A DNA stretch of 64,000 bases, taken from NCBI GenBank assembly GCA_029266425.1, contig JAQSWY010000007.1, positions 1 through 64,000 of the forward strand, in the 5' to 3' direction. The notes beneath the pieces were generated by a model that worked only from the letters and a program-made list of their open reading frames with translations, did not search any database and was not told the origin of the DNA. A program made the translations under genes and the position numbers. Positions 56,563-64,000 of this stretch are shown in pieces (position 1 is the stretch's first letter; each line of letters opens with the position of its first letter). Source of the stretch: Xanthobacteraceae bacterium. Its GTDB lineage: Bacteria > Pseudomonadota > Alphaproteobacteria > Rhizobiales > Xanthobacteraceae.

Positions 56563-57168
56563 TTATTGGTTCTCGGCTATCCAGTTGGTCAGCAGTTCCA
56601 GAAAAGCCCGGCGGTCTTCCGCTTCGTCCTCGCTGAGGGTGGTCAGCAGGCGGCCCTTGTGGAAGATCACGTCCTCGACCCGCATCTTCACGCCATAAGG
56701 CTCGAGCGCGAGCTGTGTGTCGCCTTCTCCGGCCCACCCGGCATTGACCGGGAAGCCGAGCGGCGCCATGGCGTCCGACCAGGTGGCGTCGAGCTTCAGC
56801 TCACGCACCGGTCCGCGCCAGACGACGTAATTGTGGAAATCATGGATGCCGCCGTCGCGCACCCAGCGCCGGAGCGGCTCCGACATGGTCTCGACCTCGG
56901 GCATGCCGGCGGCGAAATCGCCCTCGACGATCTCGACATCGGCGGTCTCGCCAGCCCGGCGCAGCAGGTCGCGCAGCAGGATGTGCTTGCCCGAGCAGGA
57001 GCCCTCATTGTTGTCCAGCACCGCCTCGGGCGTACGGTTGCCCCGCGAGGCGTAGCGGATGTTGCGCACGGCGTGGAAGATCGCCGGCACATCGGGCTTG
57101 CCGCCCTCCGGCGCGAGCCGCTCGAGAAAGGCGTCGAGCTTGGTGGCGTAGAGCGAATAGGCTTCCAT
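56563..57168 (-). CDS. Transglutaminase-like protein of unknown function
   Basis: A 201-residue protein with a candidate Cys-His-Asp triad of the transglutaminase-like fold: Cys in LDNNEGSCSGKHILLRDLL, His in GGIHDFHNYVVW and Asp in RELKLDATWSD. It is probably cytoplasmic because no signal peptide is seen. ATG at 57168 (MEAYSLYATKLDAFL) is preferred over a longer reading to 57252. It heads the operon with the FGGY kinase, VOC, aldolase and HAD genes, so it may process an amide or peptide-linked sugar conjugate, or act as a protein modifier. Both are guesses. Confidence 0.7.
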   Translation of the reverse strand: MEAYSLYATKLDAFLERLAPEGGKPDVPAIFHAVRNIRYASRGNRTPEAVLDNNEGSCSGKHILLRDLLRRAGETADVEIVEGDFAAGMPEVETMSEPLRRWVRDGGIHDFHNYVVWRGPVRELKLDATWSDAMAPLGFPVNAGWAGEGDTQLALEPYGVKMRVEDVIFHKGRLLTTLSEDEAEDRRAFLELLTNWIAENQ

Positions 57169-57263
57169 GGGTTCTATCCGGGCAAGCGGGAGGAATGCGG
57201 CGGCGCGCCGGCGACGGGGTTCGTCGAATGGGCGGAACTGCGCATCGGGCAAAAATCCTCCCT

Positions 57264-57276
57264 GAAAGGATTTTTC
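57264..57276. promoter_or_regulatory. RpiR-like palindrome 1 before the kinase operon
   Basis: GAAAGGATTTTTC, an inverted GAAA/TTTC pair with a five-base spacer, 96 bases before the ATG at 57168. It is weaker than the exact GGAA/TTCC sites. Confidence 0.35.
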
Positions 57277-57346
57277 TTGATTGTGCTTATGGAGCGCAAA
57301 TCTGGCACAGAAGGCGAAAGGCGCCTAGGGCCACAATAGCTTCCGT

Positions 57347-57359
57347 GAAAGAATTTTTC
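57347..57359. promoter_or_regulatory. RpiR-like palindrome 2 before the kinase operon
   Basis: GAAAGAATTTTTC, the same form 83 bases (about eight helical turns) from palindrome 1. The pair could bind one regulator tetramer with DNA looping. Confidence 0.35.
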
Positions 57360-57480
57360 TTGTATTTGGTATTATAGTTGGCAGATGCAGCGACGCCGCG
57401 CCAAGAGCAAGGAAGTCGGCCCGCCGGTTTGAAAATTTCTTTATTCGGCAGTCGACCGCCGAGGCAGTTGTCCGGCTCCA

Positions 57481-57581
57481 ACATCCCTCGAGGCTCGCTG
57501 CGCTCGCACCTCAGGATGAGGTTGTCCTGGTAGTCACCTCATCCCGAGGTGCCCGGCAACGCCGGGCCTCGAAGGATGCTG
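57481..57581. repeat. Family B palindromic repeat
   Basis: Near copy of 30682-30789: CATCCCTCGAGGC...GCACCTCAGGATGAGG and CCTCATCCCGAGGTGC...GGGCCTCGAAGGATG in inverted order. It lies just past the ABC ATPase stop. Confidence 0.85.
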
Positions 57582-57611
57582 CAACGGCGCACGCTGCTCA
57601 CAGGAGCGTCC

Positions 57612-58706
57612 TCAGAAATACGCCCGCCCCGTCTCTACCGAGAAGGCATGCCATTTCTCCCGGTTGACCGAGAGATAGCAGGCCTCGCCCGGCGCACCGG
57701 GGAATTCGGTCGAGGTCTTCACCCGCACGCGCGCGTCGGTGAGCTGCACATCTACCAGCATGTCGCCGCCGAGGAGCTCGGTAACGAAGATGCTGCCCTC
57801 GATCGCCGCGGCTTCCGGCTTCGCCAGCGAGATGGCGAGCGCATCCGGCCGCACGCCCATGCGCACCGCGCCGGCATGGCCGACGCTGTCGAGCCTTGCC
57901 GCCTGGGCGCTGGTGACGGGGATGGTGAAGTTCGGATGCGCGAACACCAGCGCGCCGTTCTCGTGCCGCATCTCGCAAGTGAGGAAATTCATGGCAGGCT
58001 CGCCGACGAAGCCGGCCACCCACGCATTGACGGGGTTGTTGAAGATCTCCCGCGGCGTGCCCCATTGCTGGAGCTCGCCCTCATACATCACGGCGATCAT
58101 GTCGGCCATGGACAGTGCCTCGAGCTGGTCATGGGTGACGTAGATCATCGTGGTACCGAGGGTGCGCTGCAGATGCTTGATCTCGCCGCGCATATGGGCG
58201 CGCAACTTGGCGTCGAGATGGGCGATCGGCTCGTCGAACAGGAACAGCTTCGGCTCGCGGACGATGGCGCGGCCGATGGCGACGCGCTGCTTCTGCCCAC
58301 CGGAGAGCTCCTGCGGGCGGCGATCGAGCAGATGGTCGATCTCCAGGAGCCGCGCCGCACCGGTGACCCGCTCCTTGATGGTCGCGGCATCCATGCCGCG
58401 CAGGCGAAGCGGATTGGCGATGTTGTCGAACACGCTCTTGTGCGGATAGAGCGCGTAGTTCTCGAACACCATGGCGATGTCGCGGTCCTTCGGTGCCAGG
58501 TCGTTCACCCGGTGCCCGTCGAACAGGATGTCGCCGGCGCTGATATGCTCGAGGCCGGCGAGCATGCGCATGGTGGACGACTTGCCACAGCCGGAAGGGC
58601 CGAGAATGCTGACGAAGCTGCCGTCGGTGCACTCGATGTTGAGGTCCTTCACGGCAGGCGTCTGGCCGTAATATTTCCAGACATTGTTGATCGAGATCGA
58701 CGCCAT
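57612..58706 (-). CDS. Sugar ABC transporter ATP-binding protein (MalK/UgpC type)
   Basis: A 364-residue ATPase with Walker A GPSGCGKSSTMRMLAG near residue 36, the Q-loop AMVFENYALYPHKSVFDNIA, ABC signature LSGGQKQRVAIGRAIV, Walker B LFLFDEPIAHLDAKLRAHMR and the switch His in MIYVTHDQLEALSMAD. The C-terminal regulatory TOBE domain runs from about residue 240. It energises import of the sugar bound by the protein at the head of this operon. Order is binding protein, permease, permease, ATPase. Start ATG 58706. Confidence 0.95.
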   Translation of the reverse strand: MASISINNVWKYYGQTPAVKDLNIECTDGSFVSILGPSGCGKSSTMRMLAGLEHISAGDILFDGHRVNDLAPKDRDIAMVFENYALYPHKSVFDNIANPLRLRGMDAATIKERVTGAARLLEIDHLLDRRPQELSGGQKQRVAIGRAIVREPKLFLFDEPIAHLDAKLRAHMRGEIKHLQRTLGTTMIYVTHDQLEALSMADMIAVMYEGELQQWGTPREIFNNPVNAWVAGFVGEPAMNFLTCEMRHENGALVFAHPNFTIPVTSAQAARLDSVGHAGAVRMGVRPDALAISLAKPEAAAIEGSIFVTELLGGDMLVDVQLTDARVRVKTSTEFPGAPGEACYLSVNREKWHAFSVETGRAYF

Positions 58707-58743
58707 GGTTCCTCCGGGATGTCCTTGGGCGGCAAATGCCGGC

Positions 58744-59622
58744 TTATTCCTTCACCGCGCCCATCGTCAGGCCGGTCACCAGATAGCGACGTATGACGAG
58801 GCCGAGCAGCATCATCGGCAGGGTGGTGACGACGCCGGCTGCCATGATGGCGCCCCACTGGATGTTCTGCGGCTGCACCAGCTCGCGTGTCGCCACCGGC
58901 AGCGTCTTCGCCCCGCCCGACCCGATGATGGCGGCGAACAGGAAATCGTTCCAGGCGAACAGGATGCAGAGCACGACGAAGGCGCCGATGCCGGGCGCGA
59001 CCAGCGGCAGGATGGAGCGGAACGCCTGGAAACGCGTGGCGCCATCCACCATCTGCGCCTCCTCGATGGCGTAGGGCACATTGTCGAAGAAGCCCTTCAG
59101 GATCCATATGGCGAAGGGCAGGTTGAAGGTGGAATAAGCGAGGATGAGGCCCGGCAGCGTGCCGACCAGCTCTAGCGAGCGGAAGATGGCATAGAGCGGC
59201 ACCATGACCGCAACCACCGGCGCCATGCGGGTGGAAATGATCCAGAAGAACAGATCGCTCTTGCCGCGGAAATCGATGCGCGACAGGCTATAGGCCGCCA
59301 TCGAACCGAAAATGACCGAGACGACGGCCGAGCCACCCGCCGCGATCAGGCTGTTCAGCATGTATTGGCTGAAATTTCCGTCGACGAACAGGCTGACATA
59401 GTGTTTCAGCGTGGGCGTGAACTGGAAGAAGATGGTCACGCCCGCCCAGTCGCCGACCGCCGGTATCTTGAACGCCTCCAACAGATCCTTGAAGGAGGAC
59501 ATGAACATGATGAAGATCGGCAGCAGCGTCCAGATCAGGTAAAGCCCGATGAAGATGGCCGAGAAGATGTTGAAGGCCCGGGTAAACCCCGATTCGTAGC
59601 GGACGACTTCGCGCGAGGCCAT
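58744..59622 (-). CDS. Sugar ABC transporter permease (MalG type)
   Basis: A 292-residue inner-membrane permease with six predicted hydrophobic segments. The cytoplasmic EAA loop that docks on the ATPase reads IEEAQMVDGATRFQAFRSIL, followed by LPLVAPGIGAFVVLCILFAW. It belongs to the carbohydrate uptake family 1 (CUT1) group. The start is ATG 59622, three bases after the stop of the other permease, which implies co-translation. Confidence 0.94.
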   Translation of the reverse strand: MASREVVRYESGFTRAFNIFSAIFIGLYLIWTLLPIFIMFMSSFKDLLEAFKIPAVGDWAGVTIFFQFTPTLKHYVSLFVDGNFSQYMLNSLIAAGGSAVVSVIFGSMAAYSLSRIDFRGKSDLFFWIISTRMAPVVAVMVPLYAIFRSLELVGTLPGLILAYSTFNLPFAIWILKGFFDNVPYAIEEAQMVDGATRFQAFRSILPLVAPGIGAFVVLCILFAWNDFLFAAIIGSGGAKTLPVATRELVQPQNIQWGAIMAAGVVTTLPMMLLGLVIRRYLVTGLTMGAVKE

Positions 59623-59625
59623 AGC

Positions 59626-60651
59626 TCAACCCTTCTTCGCTTGCGGCCGGTCGAACACGCGGACCAGGATCATGCCGAGGATGATGGTGACGATGAGCAG
59701 CGTAAGGGCGATCGCGGCGCCGCGGCCGAGCTTGAAGAATTTGAACGACACTTCGAACAGATAGATCGGCAGGATCTTGGTCGAGTTCGCCGGTCCGCCG
59801 CCGGTGAGCACGAGCGCGGAATCGATGAAGCGGAAATTGTCCATGAAGCGCAGGAGGAAGGCGATCAGCAGCACCGGATAGAGGTTCGGCAGCGTCACCG
59901 AGATGAAGTTGCGGAACGGCGAGGCGCCGTCGACCATGTTGGCCTCGAGCTGGTCCTGCGGCACGCGCTTGAGGCCGGCCAGCGTGATCAGCGTGATCAG
60001 CGGCGTCCATTGCCAGACATCGACGATGACGATGCCGAGCATGGCCGTGCCGGTGCTGGCCAGGATGGAGGCACCGCCGAGGAAGCCGAGGCTCTGGAAC
60101 AGCCAGTGGTACCAGCCGAAGGTGCCGTTATAGAGGAACAGCCAGACGAGCCCCGCCACCGCCGGAGCCATCATCATCGGCATCAGAAAGGCGGTGACGA
60201 GGAATTTCTCGAACCGCGAATTGTTGATGGCCACGGCGAGGAAGATGCCGATGCCGAGTTGCAGCGACAGGCACATGGCGCTGTACTTCAGCAGCAATAT
60301 CCAGCCATCGATATAGCGCGAGTCGGTCAGGAGCCGCGTGTAGTTCGCGAAGTCGTTCCAGGTCGAGGAGCCGATATCGGCGTCCTGCAGGCTCATGACG
60401 ATGAGCCAGAAGAATGGGTAAAGAGAAATGAAGGCGAGGATGATCAGAGCCGGCGCCATCAGATAGAAGTAATAGCGCTTCGACGGAGCCGGATTGCGCA
60501 CCGGGGGCGCCGTGGCGGTCGCCTCCAGTGGCCGCGCCTCGACCTCGTTGGAAATGGCGCGGACCCGGAACAGTCTCTCCGCCTTGTCGGCGGCAAGCGG
60601 GACACCGTCTGAGCGGCGGGCTGCCATCTGCACCGCTGTCATCTCCACCAT
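59626..60651 (-). CDS. Sugar ABC transporter permease (MalF type)
   Basis: A 341-residue permease with a cytoplasmic N-terminal tail of about 60 residues, six hydrophobic segments and the EAA loop VPQDQLEANMVDGASPFRNF followed by ISVTLPNLYPVLLIAFLLRF. It pairs with the MalG-type permease downstream. ATG 60651 follows GGCTCAGGAG at some distance. A strong hairpin lies between this gene and that of the binding protein, probably giving the binding protein its higher expression. Confidence 0.93.
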   Translation of the reverse strand: MVEMTAVQMAARRSDGVPLAADKAERLFRVRAISNEVEARPLEATATAPPVRNPAPSKRYYFYLMAPALIILAFISLYPFFWLIVMSLQDADIGSSTWNDFANYTRLLTDSRYIDGWILLLKYSAMCLSLQLGIGIFLAVAINNSRFEKFLVTAFLMPMMMAPAVAGLVWLFLYNGTFGWYHWLFQSLGFLGGASILASTGTAMLGIVIVDVWQWTPLITLITLAGLKRVPQDQLEANMVDGASPFRNFISVTLPNLYPVLLIAFLLRFMDNFRFIDSALVLTGGGPANSTKILPIYLFEVSFKFFKLGRGAAIALTLLIVTIILGMILVRVFDRPQAKKG

Positions 60652-60717
60652 GATGAATGCGAACTCCTGAGCCGACTTCTCGACACCGCCCGTGCACGGC
60701 AGTGCTATCGAGACTGG

Positions 60718-60750
60718 GACGCCGGCGGCACGAACGGAGCCGCCGGCGTC
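60718..60750 (-). terminator. Hairpin between binding-protein and permease genes
   Basis: Twelve-base perfect stem GACGCCGGCGGC / GCCGCCGGCGTC with a nine-base loop, 27 bases past the binding-protein stop and without a U-tract. Such intercistronic hairpins protect the upstream message and lower read-through into permease genes. Confidence 0.7.
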
Positions 60751-60776
60751 GTTGAACGGGGATTGAGGATCAGGCG

Positions 60777-62303
60777 TCAGACCCTGTTCAACTCGTCGAG
60801 CTGGGACTGCAGCGACTTCGCCGTCTCCTCGGCCGACTGCGAGTTGGAGAGCAGCTTCTGCGTCTCCGCGGCGATGAGCGTGTGGTACTCGTTCGCCTCC
60901 GGGATCTTCGGGCCGAGCACGAAGTTCGGATCCTTGATGCCGTAATCATAGACCGCATCGAAGGTGAGCGCGTTCGGCATCTTGGTCGGGCGCTGGCGCG
61001 CCGCCTTGACGTCGGGCAGCGCGACCACCGACTTGCGGGTCGGCGTGCCGCCGAGACCCTTCAGCACGTCGTACTGGATGTTCTTCGAGGTCGACCAGAT
61101 GGCGAAGATGTAAGCTGCGCGTTGCAGGTCCTTTGACGCGTTCTTGTTGATGCCGATGCCGCCAATACCGCAATTGCAGCCATTCACCGCCGGCCCGCCA
61201 TTGGTGATCCAGCTCGCCTCGCCCTTCGGGCAGGGGGCATAGGCGGTCTTGCCGCCGGCGGCGCGTGATTTGGTGGGATCCTCGATCGAGGCGGCGAACT
61301 CGTGATACTGCACCTGCATCGCGATATTGCCGGCCTGGTAGACGCTGTTCAGCTCCAGCGTGCCGTTGGCCAGATTGTCCGGGTGCGAGACGTCGGCGAG
61401 ATCCTTGAACTTCTGCAGCATCAGGATCGACTGCTTGTCGCCCCAATTGGTCTTGCCGGGCGTCTTGCTGCCGATCTTGTCGTCGATCGGGAAATCGATC
61501 CAGCGGCCATGGGCGAACATCACGCGCTGGACGTCGAGCTGCGTGGTCCAGGCGAATGTTCCCTGGTGCTGGGCGTAGCCATAGGGCACGTCCTTGCCGC
61601 CTTCCTTCAGCTTCTTGAAGAAGGTGGCGATGTCGAGGACGTTCTTCCAGGTAGAATCCTTCGTGAACTCGAGACGATACTTGTATTCGGCCTCGAAATC
61701 CTTGCTGTTCTGCTCGAACAGGTCCTGGCGGTAAAAAGTGAGCGCCACCGCGGCGTCATAGGGCAGTGCCACGACCTTCTCGGCACTGTAATAGCGCCCG
61801 CAGGCGGTGAGGAAATTCTCGAACCAGACGTCGTCCTTGTAGCCTTCGGGATCCTGCGGCAGCGTCGCATCACCGAACATGCTCGACAGATCGACATAGT
61901 AATCCGCGAAGGGCGCACCGATCGGCTTGTCCTGCACATAGTTCAAGGCGTAATCGGCCTTGCCGCTGCGCAGATCGATGCCGACCTTCTGCTGCACCAC
62001 CGGCAGATCGTCGGTCATGATCTCCACCGTGATGCCGGTGAGATCGTAGAATTCCTTGATCTTGTCGCGGATGGCGAAGGATGGCGGGGTGTTCTCGGAC
62101 ATGAACACCAGCTTCGAGCCGGAATATTGCTTCCACTTGGCCTCGTCCGAGGAGGCGGCCTGCACCGGCGTGCGCATGATGACCGAGTTCAGCCCGACAC
62201 CCAGCGATCCAACGCCGAGCATCGAGGCGGCAGCTCCGCCGAGTTCAAGGAATTTGCGACGGTTGATGCGCGTATAAAGGGCGTTCTTTGGCGTATAGAA
62301 CAT
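60777..62303 (-). CDS. Sugar ABC transporter substrate-binding protein, Tat-type signal
   Basis: A 508-residue periplasmic binding protein of the extracellular solute-binding family 1. The N-terminus has a twin-arginine motif NRRKFLELGGAAASMLGVG, so export is probably by the Tat pathway in folded form. The mature part includes SGSKLVFMSENTPPSFAIRD and KADYALNYVQDKPIGAPFAD, and later GNIAMQVQYHEFAASIEDPT. The length is above the 400-430 residues usual for maltose-type proteins. ATG 62303 has GGGGAGGAATG upstream. Ligand unknown, presumably the substrate of the kinase operon. Confidence 0.92.
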   Translation of the reverse strand: MFYTPKNALYTRINRRKFLELGGAAASMLGVGSLGVGLNSVIMRTPVQAASSDEAKWKQYSGSKLVFMSENTPPSFAIRDKIKEFYDLTGITVEIMTDDLPVVQQKVGIDLRSGKADYALNYVQDKPIGAPFADYYVDLSSMFGDATLPQDPEGYKDDVWFENFLTACGRYYSAEKVVALPYDAAVALTFYRQDLFEQNSKDFEAEYKYRLEFTKDSTWKNVLDIATFFKKLKEGGKDVPYGYAQHQGTFAWTTQLDVQRVMFAHGRWIDFPIDDKIGSKTPGKTNWGDKQSILMLQKFKDLADVSHPDNLANGTLELNSVYQAGNIAMQVQYHEFAASIEDPTKSRAAGGKTAYAPCPKGEASWITNGGPAVNGCNCGIGGIGINKNASKDLQRAAYIFAIWSTSKNIQYDVLKGLGGTPTRKSVVALPDVKAARQRPTKMPNALTFDAVYDYGIKDPNFVLGPKIPEANEYHTLIAAETQKLLSNSQSAEETAKSLQSQLDELNRV

Positions 62304-62813
62304 TCATTCCTCCCCACCGGACGGGTCTGGACGCCCGCTCCGGATATCGCTCTTGTTTCCTCTACTTCGGCACAGGCGAACGCGCTGCCGCCTCCCGGGG
62401 GCAGCGCGATTTTCAACTGGAGCGGCTGCGATTTTTATTTTGCAGCGGCCGACGGGCGTGAGTGAAACCATAGCCGCAGGGTGGACGTTTTGTAAATTAT
62501 TTTTTTCTCGGAGGCACTTATCGTGGTCGACCTTATACAGAGCGAAATTTTGGAACCTTGATATTACTTGTCTTTTAGATGCATCAGGTTTTCAGATGAC
62601 GAAACCCACGCATTTTCCCGCGAGACAGCGCCGTTCGTGGAAATCTCTTACAAGAGCGATGGTAGGCTTGCTGCGGCCGTTGCGAAACCCGGCGTCATGG
62701 CCGACCCTGTACGAGCCATCTCGATTCCCGATGCTCTGCCCGAATCGTCATCCCCGGCACGAGGCCGGGGATGACCATCCAGTGGCAGCATTGCTGCCGA
62801 TGTCGGGGCCCGC
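62304..62813. other. Spacer between the binding-protein and formamidase genes
   Basis: No gene is seen in these 510 bases. Near the binding-protein gene lies a nine-base-stem hairpin (CGCGCTGCC / GGCAGCGCG, 62381-62408) in its probable leader. Next is an AT-rich section (about 62485-62580, including TTTTGTAAATTATTTTTTTC), the best candidate for the ABC operon promoter. A palindromic repeat (62692-62775) lies close to the formamidase stop. No convincing RpiR-type palindrome was found. Confidence 0.55.
62692..62775. repeat. Palindromic intergenic repeat, family A/C hybrid
   Basis: GCGTCATGGCCGACCCTGTA with CGAGCCATC, then GTCATCCCCGGCACGAGGCC and GGGGATGACC. Two hairpins in tandem as in other repeats here, but the first arm is decayed. 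It resembles 6900-6983. Confidence 0.6.
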
Positions 62814-64000
62814 TCAGCTTTCGCCGACAAAAATCTCCTTCTTGATGATGGCGTGCACGCCCCAATTGCCGTCCACCACCTGGGTGATGCCGAAATCGAC
62901 GCCGACCGACATCAGCGAGAGCGCCTCATCCTCGGTGAGGCCTTTCACCGTCATCAGGAACTGCCGCATCTTCTTGAAGGCGTCGAGCATCGCGCCGTCC
63001 ACCGTCGACTTGCCATAGATGTCCGACTGCGCCTTCGGGCCGAGCTCGGCGAGATAGTTGGCATAGGTGAAGCCGTGGACGACGAAATCGTCCTTGGTCT
63101 CCAGCATCGGGAAGTCGAGCCCTTCCAGCGCAGTGCCGGCAAGGTCGGCCTTCTTGTGGAGGATCAGCTGGAAGGTGCCGGTGAGCGAGCACTCGATGGC
63201 GGTGCCGCACAACTCGGAATCCCCCTGCGAGGCATGGGGGTCGCCGACCGAGAGCAGGCCGCCCTCGACCGCGACGGGATAGTACATGGTCGCGCCCTTG
63301 CCGACGCGCCAATTGTCCATGTTGCCGCCGAAATAGCCGGGTGGGATCGAATCCACCATGTCAGCTTCCCTAGGTGCCAGCGCGATCACCCCGAAATGCG
63401 GGCGGATCGGCACCCGGACGTTCTTCAGCACGTCCATGTTCTTCTTGATGGTGGAATGGTCCACCGGCACGCCGGGATAATCGATGGTCTTGTGCACCAC
63501 GCCGAACGGATCGGTCTGCGGCACCCATTGATAATTGTAGACCGCCTTGGCGAAGCTGCGCTCGCCGGTGGCATCGACCTCATAGATGGTGATGACCTCG
63601 CGCGGCTTCGGCTCGGTGAGGAGGTGCTTGTAGTGGTAGCCCCACCACGCCGCGGCATTGGAGCCAAAGGTCTTGCCCTTGTAAGCCGGGTTGGCGCACG
63701 GACGGGGCGCGACATCGACGATGCGCACCTCGAGTACGTCTCCGGGCTGGGCGCCACGGACAAACACCGGACCGGTGCAGATATGCACGCCAAGCCCTTC
63801 GCCGGCGCCGCGGCCGAACAGCGAGGCGTCCATCGGGCCGGCGCCTCGACGGTTCACGCCCTTCTTCTCCTTGGTCCAGAGATAGACACTCTCCGCTCCG
63901 GGATCGCCCTTCACCATGCGCTCATTGTCGTCATTGGCGTGGTGAGTCAGCGTCTCGATGGTGACGAAGTCGCCGCTGTCGCATTCCACCTGCGGCTTGA
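62814..64000 (-). CDS. Acetamidase/formamidase family protein, N-terminus outside window
   Basis: Hydrolyses formamide or short amides to ammonia and the acid. About 395 residues are visible and the reading frame stays open to the window end, so the true start lies beyond 64000. Family landmarks are SGDFVTIETLTHHANDDNER, VHICTGPVFVRGAQPGDVLE, VRIPIRPHFGVIALAP-type loop (VRVPIRPHFGVIALAP), VGDPHASQGDSELCGTAIEC and DDFVVHGFTYANYLAELGP. The match to FmdA/AmdA-type enzymes is strong, but the substrate is not fixed. It reads in the same direction as the ABC operon, separated from it by 510 bases. Confidence 0.88.
   Translation of the reverse strand, partial: KPQVECDSGDFVTIETLTHHANDDNERMVKGDPGAESVYLWTKEKKGVNRRGAGPMDASLFGRGAGEGLGVHICTGPVFVRGAQPGDVLEVRIVDVAPRPCANPAYKGKTFGSNAAAWWGYHYKHLLTEPKPREVITIYEVDATGERSFAKAVYNYQWVPQTDPFGVVHKTIDYPGVPVDHSTIKKNMDVLKNVRVPIRPHFGVIALAPREADMVDSIPPGYFGGNMDNWRVGKGATMYYPVAVEGGLLSVGDPHASQGDSELCGTAIECSLTGTFQLILHKKADLAGTALEGLDFPMLETKDDFVVHGFTYANYLAELGPKAQSDIYGKSTVDGAMLDAFKKMRQFLMTVKGLTEDEALSLMSVGVDFGITQVVDGNWGVHAIIKKEIFVGES

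Larger units (their letters stand above)
57169..57611. other. Spacer before the kinase operon
   Basis: No gene is seen in these 443 bases. The half next to the transglutaminase-like gene (57250-57440) is AT-richer than the surroundings and carries two RpiR-type palindromes, so it is the likely leftward promoter. The half next to the ABC ATPase end contains a family B repeat. Confidence 0.6.

Noticed and set aside
40644..62303. Inositol (iol) or tetritol catabolic operon
   Set aside because: No IolB, IolC, IolD, IolE or IolG homologue and no tetritol dehydrogenases or isomerases are present, despite the IolR-like palindromes.
62381..62408. Rightward terminator (hairpin followed by ATTTTC)
   Set aside because: No rightward gene lies upstream, so it is treated as a leader hairpin of the leftward binding-protein transcript.

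Overview
The window is GC-rich bacterial chromosome. Gene content points to the Alphaproteobacteria, order Hyphomicrobiales. The evidence is a near-complete dcw cluster followed by lpxC, bamD, recN and ligA, an FtsZ of 589 residues ending in [10 protein letters not shown], rnpB close to mraZ, and many short GC-rich palindromic repeats of the type common in this order. A Xanthobacteraceae-like genome is a reasonable but unproven guess.

Region 1 (1-7.1 kb) holds the 5' part of prmA, uvrD/pcrA, a periplasmic binding protein, a LysE exporter, an aminopeptidase P and a 50-residue membrane protein, with repeats in the gaps. Region 2 (7.1-34.8 kb, read leftwards from mraZ) is the division and cell-wall cluster: mraZ, rsmH, ftsL, ftsI, murE, murF, mraY, murD, ftsW, murG, murC, murB, ddl, ftsQ, ftsA, ftsZ, then lpxC, bamD, recN and ligA. 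Opposite-strand genes break it twice: a metallo-beta-lactamase-fold hydrolase between mraY and murD, and a GIY-YIG nuclease ORF between murC and murB. Palindromic repeats lie at both breaks and at two further gaps. Region 3 (35-40.6 kb) holds a peptidoglycan amidase, a lytic transglycosylase, rnpB, a divergent DapB-like reductase, an extensin-like lipoprotein and a YihY-type membrane protein.

Region 4 (40.6-64 kb) is an accessory catabolic island. Read leftwards it contains a formamidase-family gene (cut by the window end), a four-gene sugar ABC transporter, an operon of a transglutaminase-like protein, FGGY kinase, VOC protein, class II aldolase and HAD phosphatase, and a divergently read RpiR regulator. 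These are followed by two acetoin-dehydrogenase-type gene sets. The first reads E1alpha-E1beta-transaldolase-E2 and the second acoX-acoA-acoB-acoC. Short GGAA-N5/6-TTCC-like palindromes lie before rpiR, both dehydrogenase operons and, in weaker form, the kinase operon, which suggests one sugar-phosphate-responsive regulon. The substrate is not evident. The working idea is uptake of a ketose-like sugar, phosphorylation, aldolase or transaldolase rearrangement, and thiamine-dependent cleavage to an acyl-CoA. This island is the best candidate for an undescribed pathway. The second point of interest is the link between a GIY-YIG nuclease gene and exact inverted copies of a dispersed palindromic repeat.
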